64,000 bases of DNA from an uncultured Endozoicomonas sp. GTDB taxonomy: Bacteria > Pseudomonadota > Gammaproteobacteria > Pseudomonadales > Endozoicomonadaceae. The notes under the pieces were generated by a model. That model was not told where the DNA came from and made no database searches. It worked only from the letters and a program-made list of their open reading frames with translations. Positions 57,241-64,000 of the stretch are shown piece after piece (position 1 is the first letter of the stretch; each line of letters starts with the position of its first letter). A program made the translations under genes and the position numbers. The DNA is taken from the NCBI GenBank assembly GCA_900299555.1, contig OODV01000117.1, positions 1 to 64,000 of the forward strand, in the 5' to 3' direction.

Positions 57241-59538
57241 TCAATTCATTTCCTGTGGATCAATATCCACTGTCCACTTCAACTGCCTGGGAAGTCGTTG
57301 GCTTTCCAGGTAGCTCACGACCCTGCCCACCAGACTGTGTAAGTGATTACGGTTTTTCCCATGAATGAGCAGGTGCCAGCGATAGCGGCCCTGACGTTTT
57401 TCCATGGGAGCTGGAATAGGGCCCAGTATTCGTAAACTGTTATCGAGTTGTTGCAGTCCTGACTGTTCGGCGTATTGGCGAAGCGCTGAAAGTAAGACTT
57501 CACTTTCATTCTGGTTGACAGATTCTGAGCGAATAAGCGTTAGATAGCCTTCTGGAGGCAGGTTCAGTTGTTTTCGTTCTATAAAGAGGTTGTTTGTAAA
57601 GAGACTATAGTCGTTCATCGAGAGAAGCTGGAGTGCCGGGTGCTCGGGATTGTAGGTTTGAATAATGACCTGGCCGGGTTTATCACCCCGTCCAGCACGT
57701 CCAGCTACTTGCATGATCAGCTGTCCTGTCCGCTCGGGTCCCCGGAAATCAGCACTGAACAGCCCTGCATCAGCGTTGATGATAGCTACGAGGGTGACGT
57801 CCGGAAAATGATGTCCCTTAGCCAGCATCTGGGTACCAAGTAGAATGCAGGGTTTTCCGGATTGTACCTCCTCCAGCATATCACTTAATGCCTGCTTTCT
57901 GCGGGTGGTATCCCTGTCAATTCTTAACACCGGATAATCAGCAAAGTGCTGGCTTAGTACCTGCTCTGTTCGTTCCGTTCCCTGACCGACCGGTTGCAGT
58001 TTCCTGCTTTGGCACGATGTGCATTGCCAGGGAATAGCTTGTTGCAGATCGCAGTGATGACAGTGCATATGAGGCGGATATCGATGGATAGTCATATGCG
58101 CATCACAGTGAGGACAGTCAATAATGTTGCCACAGTCCTGACAGATCATGGATGGGGCATAACCACGACGGTTAAGGAATACCATCACCTGATTTCCCCG
58201 GCCTAGATGAGCGGCCATTCTCTGTAAAAGTTCTGTGGATAACCCGTCTCTCAGAACCTGGTGACGCAGATCCAGCAATTCCATATCAGGGGGGCGGGCG
58301 TTTCCTGCTCTTTGTTTCAGGTGAAGCTGAGTGTATTTACCTTGATGTGTATTATGCAATGATTCCAGCGATGGAGTAGCAGACCCGAGAACAACAGGGC
58401 ATTGGCGTTGCCTGCCACGATAAATAGCAAGGTCTCTAGCGTTATAGCGCAGGCTTTCCTGTTGTTTATAAGAGCCATCATGCTCTTCATCCACAATGAT
58501 AAGTCCGAGATGAGGCATGGGGGTAAAAATGCCGGAACGTGTAGAAATCAGAATGCCTGCAGACCCCCGTGAAGCCTCAAGCCACCCCTGTAATCGTTCT
58601 CCATCACTGAGACCTGAATGAAGGCAGGCGACCGGTACATTAAAGCGGTCACGAAAACGTCTGACAGTTTGAGGGGTGAGTCCAATCTCAGGCACCAGCA
58701 CCAGCGTTTGTTTCCCCTCAGAAAGAGCTGCGGATATTGCCTGTAAATACACTTCGGTCTTGCCGCTACCAGTAATACCTTCCAGTAGATAAGTTCGGTA
58801 GTTTTCCAGACCATCAGTAATGGCTTCACAGGCAAATGCCTGTTCCTCATTAAGTTTCAGGTGTGCTGCTTTCAGTGGGTTGGTAATATCAGTAAAGGGC
58901 AGGGCTGAAGGCTCAACGTTACGAGAGCATATTAATCCTTTTTTGGATAATTCTTTTAAAGTGCTTTTACTAAAGCCAAGTTCATGAAGTTCGGTAGCAC
59001 TGATGCCTTGTGGATAACTGGAAATCAGCTCAAGGGCTGCCAGTTGTTTTTTGGATCTTTTCAATTGGTTTTGCAGCTCACTATCGAGTTCTGCAATGCA
59101 GTTCCAGAAGGGAATAGCACCATAAGAAGCGGGTTTGCCAAGGCGCAGGTTTTTGGGCATTGCCTGAGCCAGCGTTTCTCCCAGGCTGTGATGATAATAA
59201 CGGGCAGCCCACTGGCAGAGATGGATAATGTCGTTTGGTAGCAGCGGCTCGTTATCCAGAACAGAAATAACCGTTTTAAGCTTACTGGCAGGGATATCGG
59301 TATCTGGTTCAATCGAGAGAACAATGGCGACAACTTGTCTTGGGCCAAAGGGAACGACAACTCTACTTCCCGGGCAAATTCCGTGAGCCGGGTACGAATC
59401 TGGAGGCAGATAGTCGAATAACTGCCGTAGTGGTGACGGGATGGCAACCCTGATGAACTGCTTGTGGGCGAACGGTTCGGTCGGTATGGCGGCAGGGTTA
59501 TGCCCTGTGCTGGAAGTGTTCGCCGGTTTGCTGCTCAT
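57241..59538 (-). CDS. priA: Primosomal protein N' (replication restart helicase PriA)
   Basis: The 765-residue 3'-5' helicase restarts stalled forks. The N-terminal 3'-DNA-binding domain (about 28-120), a winged helix, Walker A GITGSGKTEVYL (about 255-266), DEEHDGSYKQ, and the zinc-binding Cys cluster with CQDCGNIIDCPHCDAH, then CHHCDLQQ and CTSCQ are all present, as is the QVAGRAGRG motif VI. It starts at ATG 59538; an 24-residue N-terminal extension before FIRVAIPSPL is longer than usual. Confidence 0.94.
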   Translation of the reverse strand: MSSKPANTSSTGHNPAAIPTEPFAHKQFIRVAIPSPLRQLFDYLPPDSYPAHGICPGSRVVVPFGPRQVVAIVLSIEPDTDIPASKLKTVISVLDNEPLLPNDIIHLCQWAARYYHHSLGETLAQAMPKNLRLGKPASYGAIPFWNCIAELDSELQNQLKRSKKQLAALELISSYPQGISATELHELGFSKSTLKELSKKGLICSRNVEPSALPFTDITNPLKAAHLKLNEEQAFACEAITDGLENYRTYLLEGITGSGKTEVYLQAISAALSEGKQTLVLVPEIGLTPQTVRRFRDRFNVPVACLHSGLSDGERLQGWLEASRGSAGILISTRSGIFTPMPHLGLIIVDEEHDGSYKQQESLRYNARDLAIYRGRQRQCPVVLGSATPSLESLHNTHQGKYTQLHLKQRAGNARPPDMELLDLRHQVLRDGLSTELLQRMAAHLGRGNQVMVFLNRRGYAPSMICQDCGNIIDCPHCDAHMTIHRYPPHMHCHHCDLQQAIPWQCTSCQSRKLQPVGQGTERTEQVLSQHFADYPVLRIDRDTTRRKQALSDMLEEVQSGKPCILLGTQMLAKGHHFPDVTLVAIINADAGLFSADFRGPERTGQLIMQVAGRAGRGDKPGQVIIQTYNPEHPALQLLSMNDYSLFTNNLFIERKQLNLPPEGYLTLIRSESVNQNESEVLLSALRQYAEQSGLQQLDNSLRILGPIPAPMEKRQGRYRWHLLIHGKNRNHLHSLVGRVVSYLESQRLPRQLKWTVDIDPQEMN

Positions 59539-59620
59539 TCAGGTTCCATCGTGGTATTCCTAACGTTGGAATAATACAGGAACAGGCAATAGGCTTGAAC
59601 AGAAACCGGTAGAGGGAGGG

Positions 59621-59640
59621 TTATGTCAACAGAACCTGGA
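59621..59640 (+). repeat. Solo copy of the MITE end seen at 4598 and 4847
   Basis: TTATGTCAACAGAACCTGGA differs from the complement of 4598-4617 at a single base, and resembles 4847-4866. It lies alone between priA and the hsp20 remnant, probably a trace of an excised or decayed element. Confidence 0.55.
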
Positions 59641-59665
59641 GGAAGGCTTATAAAAAGAGAAGGCT

Positions 59666-60104
59666 TCAATTAACGTTGACTTTGATCTGTCTGGGTTTCA
59701 CTTCTTCTGCTTTGGGAATGCTTAGATGAAGGGTGCCATTATGGTATTTGGCATGGATCCCATCCGCTCTGACGGGCTGTGGCAATGTAAAACTTCGGAC
59801 AAATGAGCCGTAAAGGCATTCTGTTCTTTGGTGCTTGCGGTCCTTTTGCTCTTTTCTTTTTCTCTCCTTTTATAGTAAGTAGATTGTTGTCAACAGCGAC
59901 ATTGATATCTTCTTTTTGCACTCCTGGCAGCTCAGCCCGGATATGGAATGCATCCGGTGTTTCATCAATATCCACGATGGGCATCCAGCTGCCCAATTCA
60001 AGGGCTCGATAATCACTTTAGGTAGCGGGCTTTCTGGAAGTACGGCTGTACTTATCCAGCAGCGTTTCCATGTCATGGAAGGGATCCCGGACGATTAAAC
60101 TCAT
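59666..60104 (-). pseudogene. Small heat shock protein (Hsp20/IbpA-like), broken
   Basis: From ATG 60104 the frame reads MSLIVRDPFHDMETLLDKYS but meets an in-frame TAA at 60018-60020. It continues as SDYRALELGSWMPIVDIDET and AFHIRAELPGVQKEDINVAV (the alpha-crystallin domain). A second lesion, a one-base shift in an A-rich tract near 59858, moves the rest (QKDRKHQRTECLYGSFVRSF, GIHAKYHNGTLHLSIPKAEE) to another frame. The total length of 439 bases fits a one-base change. Both lesions make an active chaperone unlikely. Confidence 0.85.
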
Positions 60105-60411
60105 GATTTATCTCCCAGTTAAGGATTATATAGGGACGCTGCTTTTAATGATAACCTGTTAATTTTTGTATATTAATTTTCATTTCTTTCAAGATTTTCT
60201 ATAGGCGTTGAAAGTAGTGGTATGTCCTGTACCTTGGACGAACATAAGACTGTTTCCCTTAAGGATAATCTCTGGTAATATCCCCGCATCTATTACCCTC
60301 TCAGCTGTTATGCTGATGTGGATACCGTTTGCGGTGCCTGTCTCCGGAGCCTTTTTTAAAGGCTCGTGTAGAAAGTCAGGTGGCGGCATACACCAGTTCG
60401 AGGAAGCTCAA

Positions 60412-60630
60412 ATGAAGCAGGATATCCATCCTAACTACGACGAAATCACTGTTAGCTGCAGCTGCGGTAACAAGATTCAGACTCGCTCTACTCTCTGCAA
60501 AGACCTGAGTATTGAAGTTTGCTCCAAGTGCCACCCATTCTACACCGGCACTCAGAAGGTGATGGATACCGGCGGTCGTATCGAGCGCTTCAACAAGCGT
60601 TTTGGTAAGCTTGGCGGCGGCAGCAAGTAA
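60412..60630 (+). CDS. rpmE: 50S ribosomal protein L31, zinc-binding type
   Basis: The 72-residue protein begins [20 protein letters not shown] and has [13 protein letters not shown], the Cys set of the C+ L31 type. ATG 60412 has AGGAA upstream. The order priA/rpmE divergent with a nuclease downstream is typical of pseudomonads. The terminator overlaps the start of the nuclease frame. The 307 bases upstream (60105-60411) hold no other gene and must contain its promoter. Confidence 0.95.
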   Translation: MKQDIHPNYDEITVSCSCGNKIQTRSTLCKDLSIEVCSKCHPFYTGTQKVMDTGGRIERFNKRFGKLGGGSK

Positions 60631-60643
60631 TCGAGCTGCTGGT

Positions 60644-61453
60644 TTGAAGACCGAAAGGTTTATAAAGGCGACTTCATTTGCAGTCGCCTTTTTTATTGCT
60701 ATTTTTTCTATCGGTTTTGCCTGCGCCAGTAATTGCTATCTGAATAATGATGACAAAGTCGAACACATATGGCTGGATAAGGTGATTGATGGTGATACTG
60801 TTCGCCTCAAGGATGGTCGTAAAATTCGTTTTTCCGCCATCAATGCGCCAGAAATTGCCCATGAAGATAAAATTGCTGAGCCTTATGGTGATGCTGCCAG
60901 AGAGTATCTTCAAAAACGACTGACCAACAATAAGTCACTGCTCTATATTCCTTCTACGACATCGCGGGATAACTACGACCGTTATTTGGGGCACCTCTTT
61001 TTAGAAGATGGTTCCTCCATTGAATCTGAGCTACTGCGTCAGGGGCTGGCTTTTCAGGTTTTTTTTACCCCTATCAGTGACTATGAGCGTTGCCTTGCCG
61101 AACAGGAGCGTATTGCCCGTTCGCAGAATTCAGGTGTCTGGAGTGTCGATTCGGTTGTATCTTCAACATCCTCGATACTAAATCCAGGGTTTGCCATTGT
61201 CAGTGGTCGGGTGGTTGATATAACTGAGAGTCGATCTGGCATAATCTGGGTGACTCTGGAGGGTAATGTTGTGCTCAGGTTGTCCGGTGATGCTGCCGCT
61301 TCCCCTGGCGCTACTCGCAAATGGCTGAATAAAAATATTGAGGTCAGAGGGTGGATGGTTGACCGGTCAGAGGGAGGGCAAAAACTGAAGAAGGGGTTTA
61401 AACGCTGGATGATTCTGGTTTACCAGAAAGCATCTGTCAGGCTTTTTCCGTAA
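60644..61453 (+). CDS. Secreted staphylococcal nuclease-like thermonuclease
   Basis: The frame encodes a signal peptide (FAVAFFIAIFSIGFACAS) and an SNase domain with the catalytic elements DKVIDGDTVRLKDGRKIRFS, INAPEIA, EPYGDAAREYLQ and DNYDRYLGHLFL (Asp, Arg, Glu, Arg sites), followed by an extra beta-domain (VSGRVVDITESRSGIIWVTL). No ATG precedes the domain; TTG 60644 is the best start, after the rpmE stop, while TTG 60602 would overlap rpmE. Either start lies before the rpmE terminator, so the message must pass it or use an unseen start. Role: extracellular or periplasmic nucleic acid degradation. Confidence 0.75.
   Translation: MKTERFIKATSFAVAFFIAIFSIGFACASNCYLNNDDKVEHIWLDKVIDGDTVRLKDGRKIRFSAINAPEIAHEDKIAEPYGDAAREYLQKRLTNNKSLLYIPSTTSRDNYDRYLGHLFLEDGSSIESELLRQGLAFQVFFTPISDYERCLAEQERIARSQNSGVWSVDSVVSSTSSILNPGFAIVSGRVVDITESRSGIIWVTLEGNVVLRLSGDAAASPGATRKWLNKNIEVRGWMVDRSEGGQKLKKGFKRWMILVYQKASVRLFP
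60664..60697 (+). terminator. Terminator of rpmE, inside the nuclease signal-peptide region
   Basis: AAGGCGACT (60665-60673) and AGTCGCCTT (60682-60690) pair perfectly and are followed by TTTTT. It lies within the open frame of the downstream nuclease. Confidence 0.85.
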
Positions 61454-61529
61454 TTGACCTTGTTCCTCACATTTCCATCATATATTCTGGGTTTTCATAT
61501 AACCTCCCCCCTATATCAGTAAAAAACTC

Positions 61530-62786
61530 ATGGAAATGAAGCAAGCCGCTCTTGATTATCACGCTCTTCCGAAACCTGGAAAGATTTCGATCGAAATTAG
61601 CAAGCCAGCAGAAACGGCAATGGATCTTTCTCTGGCCTATAGTCCGGGTGTCGCGGAGCCGGTGCGAGCAATTGCTGAGAATCCGGAGGATGCTTATCGC
61701 TATACCGCAAAAGGTAACCTTGTGGCGGTGATCAGTAATGGTTCTGCCATTCTTGGGCTTGGAAACCTGGGTGCACTGGCCAGCAAACCGGTTATGGAAG
61801 GAAAGGCACTGCTTTTCAAGCGATTTGCGGGTGTTGACTCCATTGATATTGAAGTTGAATCTGAAAGCCCTCAGGCGTTTATTGATACCGTAAAACGAAT
61901 TGCCTGCACCTTTGGGGGGATTAACCTCGAAGATATCAAGGCACCGGAGTGTTTTGAAATTGAGCGTCGCCTCATTGAAGCTTGTGATATTCCGGTCTTT
62001 CACGATGATCAGCACGGTACCGCTATTGTTACTGCTGCGGCCATGCTGAATGCATTGGAGATTGCAGGAAAGAACATCGAAGAGGCGCGACTGGTGTGCC
62101 TTGGTGCAGGTTCTGCAGCCATTGCCTGTGTGAAATTACTGATCAGCTGCGGCTTCAAGGCTGAGAACATTCTGATGCTGGACAGCAAGGGGGTGATTCA
62201 CTCAGAGCGGAACGATCTGAATCAATACAAGGCGACGTTTGCGGTTGAAACCAGCTGTCGTACCCTTGATGATGCCATTGACGGTGCCGATGCTTTTCTG
62301 GGGGTGTCTGGCCCTGACCTGCTTTCTCCAAAGCAGCTTGAGAAAATGGCCATAAACCCCATTGTTTTTGCCTGTGCAAACCCGGATCCTGAGATTCGAC
62401 CAGAATTGGCCAGAGAGGTTCGCCCGGACGTCATCATGGCGACTGGACGTTCAGATTATCCAAATCAGGTGAATAATGTACTTGGTTTCCCATTTATCTT
62501 CAGGGGAGCGTTGGATGTGCGGGCTTCACGCATCAATGAAGAGATGAAGATTGCCGCGGTCAATGCTATTCGTGAGCTGGCAAAAGAGTCGGTTCCTGAC
62601 GAGGTGGTAAATGCCTATGGTGGAGGGGAGCTTAGCTTTGGCCCAGGCTACATTATCCCCAAGCCGATGGATGTTCGTCTGCTGGGGCGCGTTTCTTCTG
62701 CTGTTGCCCAGGCTGCAGTAAACTCAGGCGTTGCCAGAGCTGGATACCCAGCCCATTATCCATTGAACTCTGTTTCGGATATTTGA
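61530..62786 (+). CDS. NADP-dependent malic enzyme, short form
   Basis: The 418-residue enzyme decarboxylates malate to pyruvate. It has SLAYSPGVAEPV, EGKALLFKRFAGVDSIDIEV, metal-site FGGINLEDIKAPECFEIERR, FHDDQHGTAIV, and the NAD(P) loop LGAGSAAIACVKLL, ending with the substrate region ATGRSDYPNQVNN. It lacks the C-terminal phosphotransacetylase-like domain of E. coli MaeB. The order SNase-malic enzyme resembles pseudomonads. Confidence 0.93.
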   Translation: MEMKQAALDYHALPKPGKISIEISKPAETAMDLSLAYSPGVAEPVRAIAENPEDAYRYTAKGNLVAVISNGSAILGLGNLGALASKPVMEGKALLFKRFAGVDSIDIEVESESPQAFIDTVKRIACTFGGINLEDIKAPECFEIERRLIEACDIPVFHDDQHGTAIVTAAAMLNALEIAGKNIEEARLVCLGAGSAAIACVKLLISCGFKAENILMLDSKGVIHSERNDLNQYKATFAVETSCRTLDDAIDGADAFLGVSGPDLLSPKQLEKMAINPIVFACANPDPEIRPELAREVRPDVIMATGRSDYPNQVNNVLGFPFIFRGALDVRASRINEEMKIAAVNAIRELAKESVPDEVVNAYGGGELSFGPGYIIPKPMDVRLLGRVSSAVAQAAVNSGVARAGYPAHYPLNSVSDI

Positions 62787-62821
62787 TGGGGTACTGAACT
62801 TTTTCGGTTTTGTCTCAATGA

Positions 62822-62882
62822 AAAGCGAAGCGTGCCTGCTGAATAGCCTTCAGGATAACGTCTTCGCTTTGTTTATTTTTAT
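62822..62882 (+). terminator. Terminator of the malic enzyme gene
   Basis: AAAGCGAAG (62822-62830) and CTTCGCTTT (62862-62870) pair over nine bases with an inner helper hairpin, followed by a T-rich tract. Confidence 0.8.
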
Positions 62883-63012
62883 CTCTTTTCAATATTTACT
62901 GACCTATCTGTTTTCCTGATAGAACCTATCTTTTCTCCCTTCTATTTTTGAAGTCTCATGTCGTCTGTCGCTGCGATTTTCACGTTGATTACAACGGTTA
63001 TGTCAGGGTGCG

Positions 63013-63056
63013 TTCTCGATTAATCATGGGGTGTTGGCCACAAGTCTAATCGAGAA
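63013..63056 (+). promoter_or_regulatory. Inverted repeat in the codB-like leader
   Basis: TTCTCGATTA (63013-63022) and TAATCGAGAA (63047-63056) pair perfectly, with a 24-base loop, 30 bases before the permease start. No T-tract follows, so it may be an operator or an RNA regulatory structure. I cannot match it to a known riboswitch. Confidence 0.45.
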
Positions 63057-63085
63057 TGTTCCCTGGATGGCATTGGAGAATAACA

Positions 63086-64000
63086 ATGAGTGACTATGAG
63101 CGAACAGCCGTTCCACGGGATGCCAGAAGGGGGTTCTGGCAGATAACGTCGGTATGGGTAGGTTATGTTTTTATTCTTGTCAGCATGATGGCAGGAGCGG
63201 GAATGGCGGCAGGGATGTCGTTGGAAACACTGTTCTGGGCAATTCTGGTGGGAAACCTCTTTCTAACGGTTGTTTCGTCACTGATGTCCATTATTGCCTA
63301 TAAGACTGGTTATACCTTTGCGCTGATCTGCCGGTTCAGTTTTGGCTGTCTCGGTGCAAAAATTCCCGCCATTATGTACGCCTTTATCCAGTTAGGGTGG
63401 TATGTCATTCAGGCGGCTCTGTTTGGCCATTTGATCGCTGTTTATTTTGAGTTGAGTCCATTCTTTGAAGCGCTTGCCATGATTGTCTCCTGTCTTTTTA
63501 TGGGGCTGTTTGCCCTGAAAGGTACGCGGTGGATGAGTGTGGTGGGGCTGGTTTCAATACCGACCATGATTATGCTCTGTCTGGCAACAGCGATGCGTGC
63601 TATTCAGGATGGAGGAGGGTGGGCTGCAGTAGCGGCATTCTCCGGTGAAGAAACCATGGACTTTATGACCGCAGTCGGGTTAGTTCTTGGTACGTGGATT
63701 TTTGGTGCATCCACAACGGTTGCTGATTTTAACCGGTTTGCCCAGTCATCAAAGCATGTTGTCGCCGGGTGTGCTACCGGACTGTTGATTGTGAACAGCT
63801 TTATTATTGGTGTTGGCGCCATTGTGGGGGCTGCTTCTCAGCAGTGGGATCTGGTTGAAATTCTGTTTGGTCTGGGTCTGGTTATTCCTGCTTTTGTGCT
63901 GTTAACCACCAACCTGTGGACAACCAACAGCGCTAACTTATACAGCGTTGGCTTGACGTTAAGCAGTGTGTTTCCCAAAACGTCCAGACAGACAATTATG
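63086..64000 (+). CDS. CodB-like NCS1 purine/cytosine permease, partial
   Basis: The frame is open from ATG 63086 to the window edge (305 codons; the C-terminus is missing). It starts MSDYERTAVPRDARRGFWQI and has at least eight TM helices. Features of the NCS1 cytosine permease group include RFSFGCLGAKIPAI, GWYVIQAALFGHLI, and FGASTTVADFNRFAQ. It probably imports cytosine or a related base. GGAG lies 8 bases before the ATG. The substrate is inferred from family only. Confidence 0.85.
   Translation, partial: MSDYERTAVPRDARRGFWQITSVWVGYVFILVSMMAGAGMAAGMSLETLFWAILVGNLFLTVVSSLMSIIAYKTGYTFALICRFSFGCLGAKIPAIMYAFIQLGWYVIQAALFGHLIAVYFELSPFFEALAMIVSCLFMGLFALKGTRWMSVVGLVSIPTMIMLCLATAMRAIQDGGGWAAVAAFSGEETMDFMTAVGLVLGTWIFGASTTVADFNRFAQSSKHVVAGCATGLLIVNSFIIGVGAIVGAASQQWDLVEILFGLGLVIPAFVLLTTNLWTTNSANLYSVGLTLSSVFPKTSRQTIM

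Noticed and set aside
60208..60411. Long N-terminal extension of L31
   Set aside because: L31 proteins start at MKQDIHP; the frame upstream is open by chance and ATG 60412 has its own ribosome binding site.

Overview
The window looks like chromosomal DNA of a marine gammaproteobacterium of the Oceanospirillales, most likely Endozoicomonas or a close relative. This rests on protein resemblance and gene order (tolC/yqiB, hldE/msbA, argS-SPOR-hslVU, ubiE-ubiJ-ubiB-hisI-hisE-tatABC-rsmE, priA/rpmE), plus many short palindromic repeats and insertion-sequence remnants. No database search was possible, so the genus is an inference.

Layout. 1-0.6 kb: the 3' end of an IS1-family element abuts a GNAT acetyltransferase that seems to have lost its start. 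0.6-4.5 kb: yqiB (-) diverges from tolC (+), followed by a small unknown gene and the Kdo transferase waaA (-). 4.6-4.9 kb: a MITE-like repeat. 5-11.5 kb: a vitamin B12 block with cobQ, a PduO-type adenosyltransferase, a cobalamin riboswitch, btuF, btuB and a degenerate adenosyltransferase paralogue. 11.5-16.6 kb: a TetR-regulated RND efflux pump. 16.8-24.4 kb: a CNNM-like membrane protein, a Dph6-like PP-loop ATPase, an unknown gene, an oxidoreductase / aldo-keto reductase / isochorismatase-fold operon, a secreted unknown, a DUF1127 protein and a secreted PI-PLC-like phospholipase. 24.5-34.1 kb: hldE, mscL, a frameshifted SDR, a second RND pump and msbA, all on the minus strand. 34.6-44.9 kb: typA, an unknown exported protein, prolyl iminopeptidase, dtd, argS, a SPOR protein, hslV, hslU and a DUF971 protein. 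44.9-49.1 kb: an accessory island with a dead IS4-family element and a 663-residue unknown protein. 49.4-57.2 kb: ubiE, ubiJ, ubiB, hisI, hisE, tatA, tatB, tatC, a small unknown, rsmE and an exported unknown. 57.2-64 kb: priA, a broken hsp20, rpmE, a secreted nuclease, a malic enzyme and the start of a CodB-like permease.

How the genes work together. The B12 block combines uptake (BtuB, BtuF), late assembly (CobQ) and adenosylation, with a riboswitch ahead of btuF-btuB. waaA, hldE and msbA serve lipopolysaccharide synthesis and export. tolC and the two RND pumps could form tripartite efflux systems. ubiE-ubiJ-ubiB serve ubiquinone synthesis, and tatABC folded-protein export.

The most notable candidate is the protein at 47123-49114. 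It has no recognised family, no signal peptide, a polar Ser/Asn/Lys-rich N-terminus, glycine/alanine-rich hydrophobic stretches, and a C-terminal acidic-flanked FPPPP motif like the EVH1 (Ena/VASP) ligand used by Listeria ActA. It sits beside a decayed insertion sequence at a place where pseudomonads, as I recall, carry the pha genes. It could be a host-directed effector. Other points are a palindromic repeat inside the btuF leader downstream of the riboswitch core, an adenosyltransferase paralogue that lost a conserved Glu, an isochorismatase-fold protein without the nucleophilic Cys, and several frameshifted genes (SDR, hsp20, IS4 transposase).
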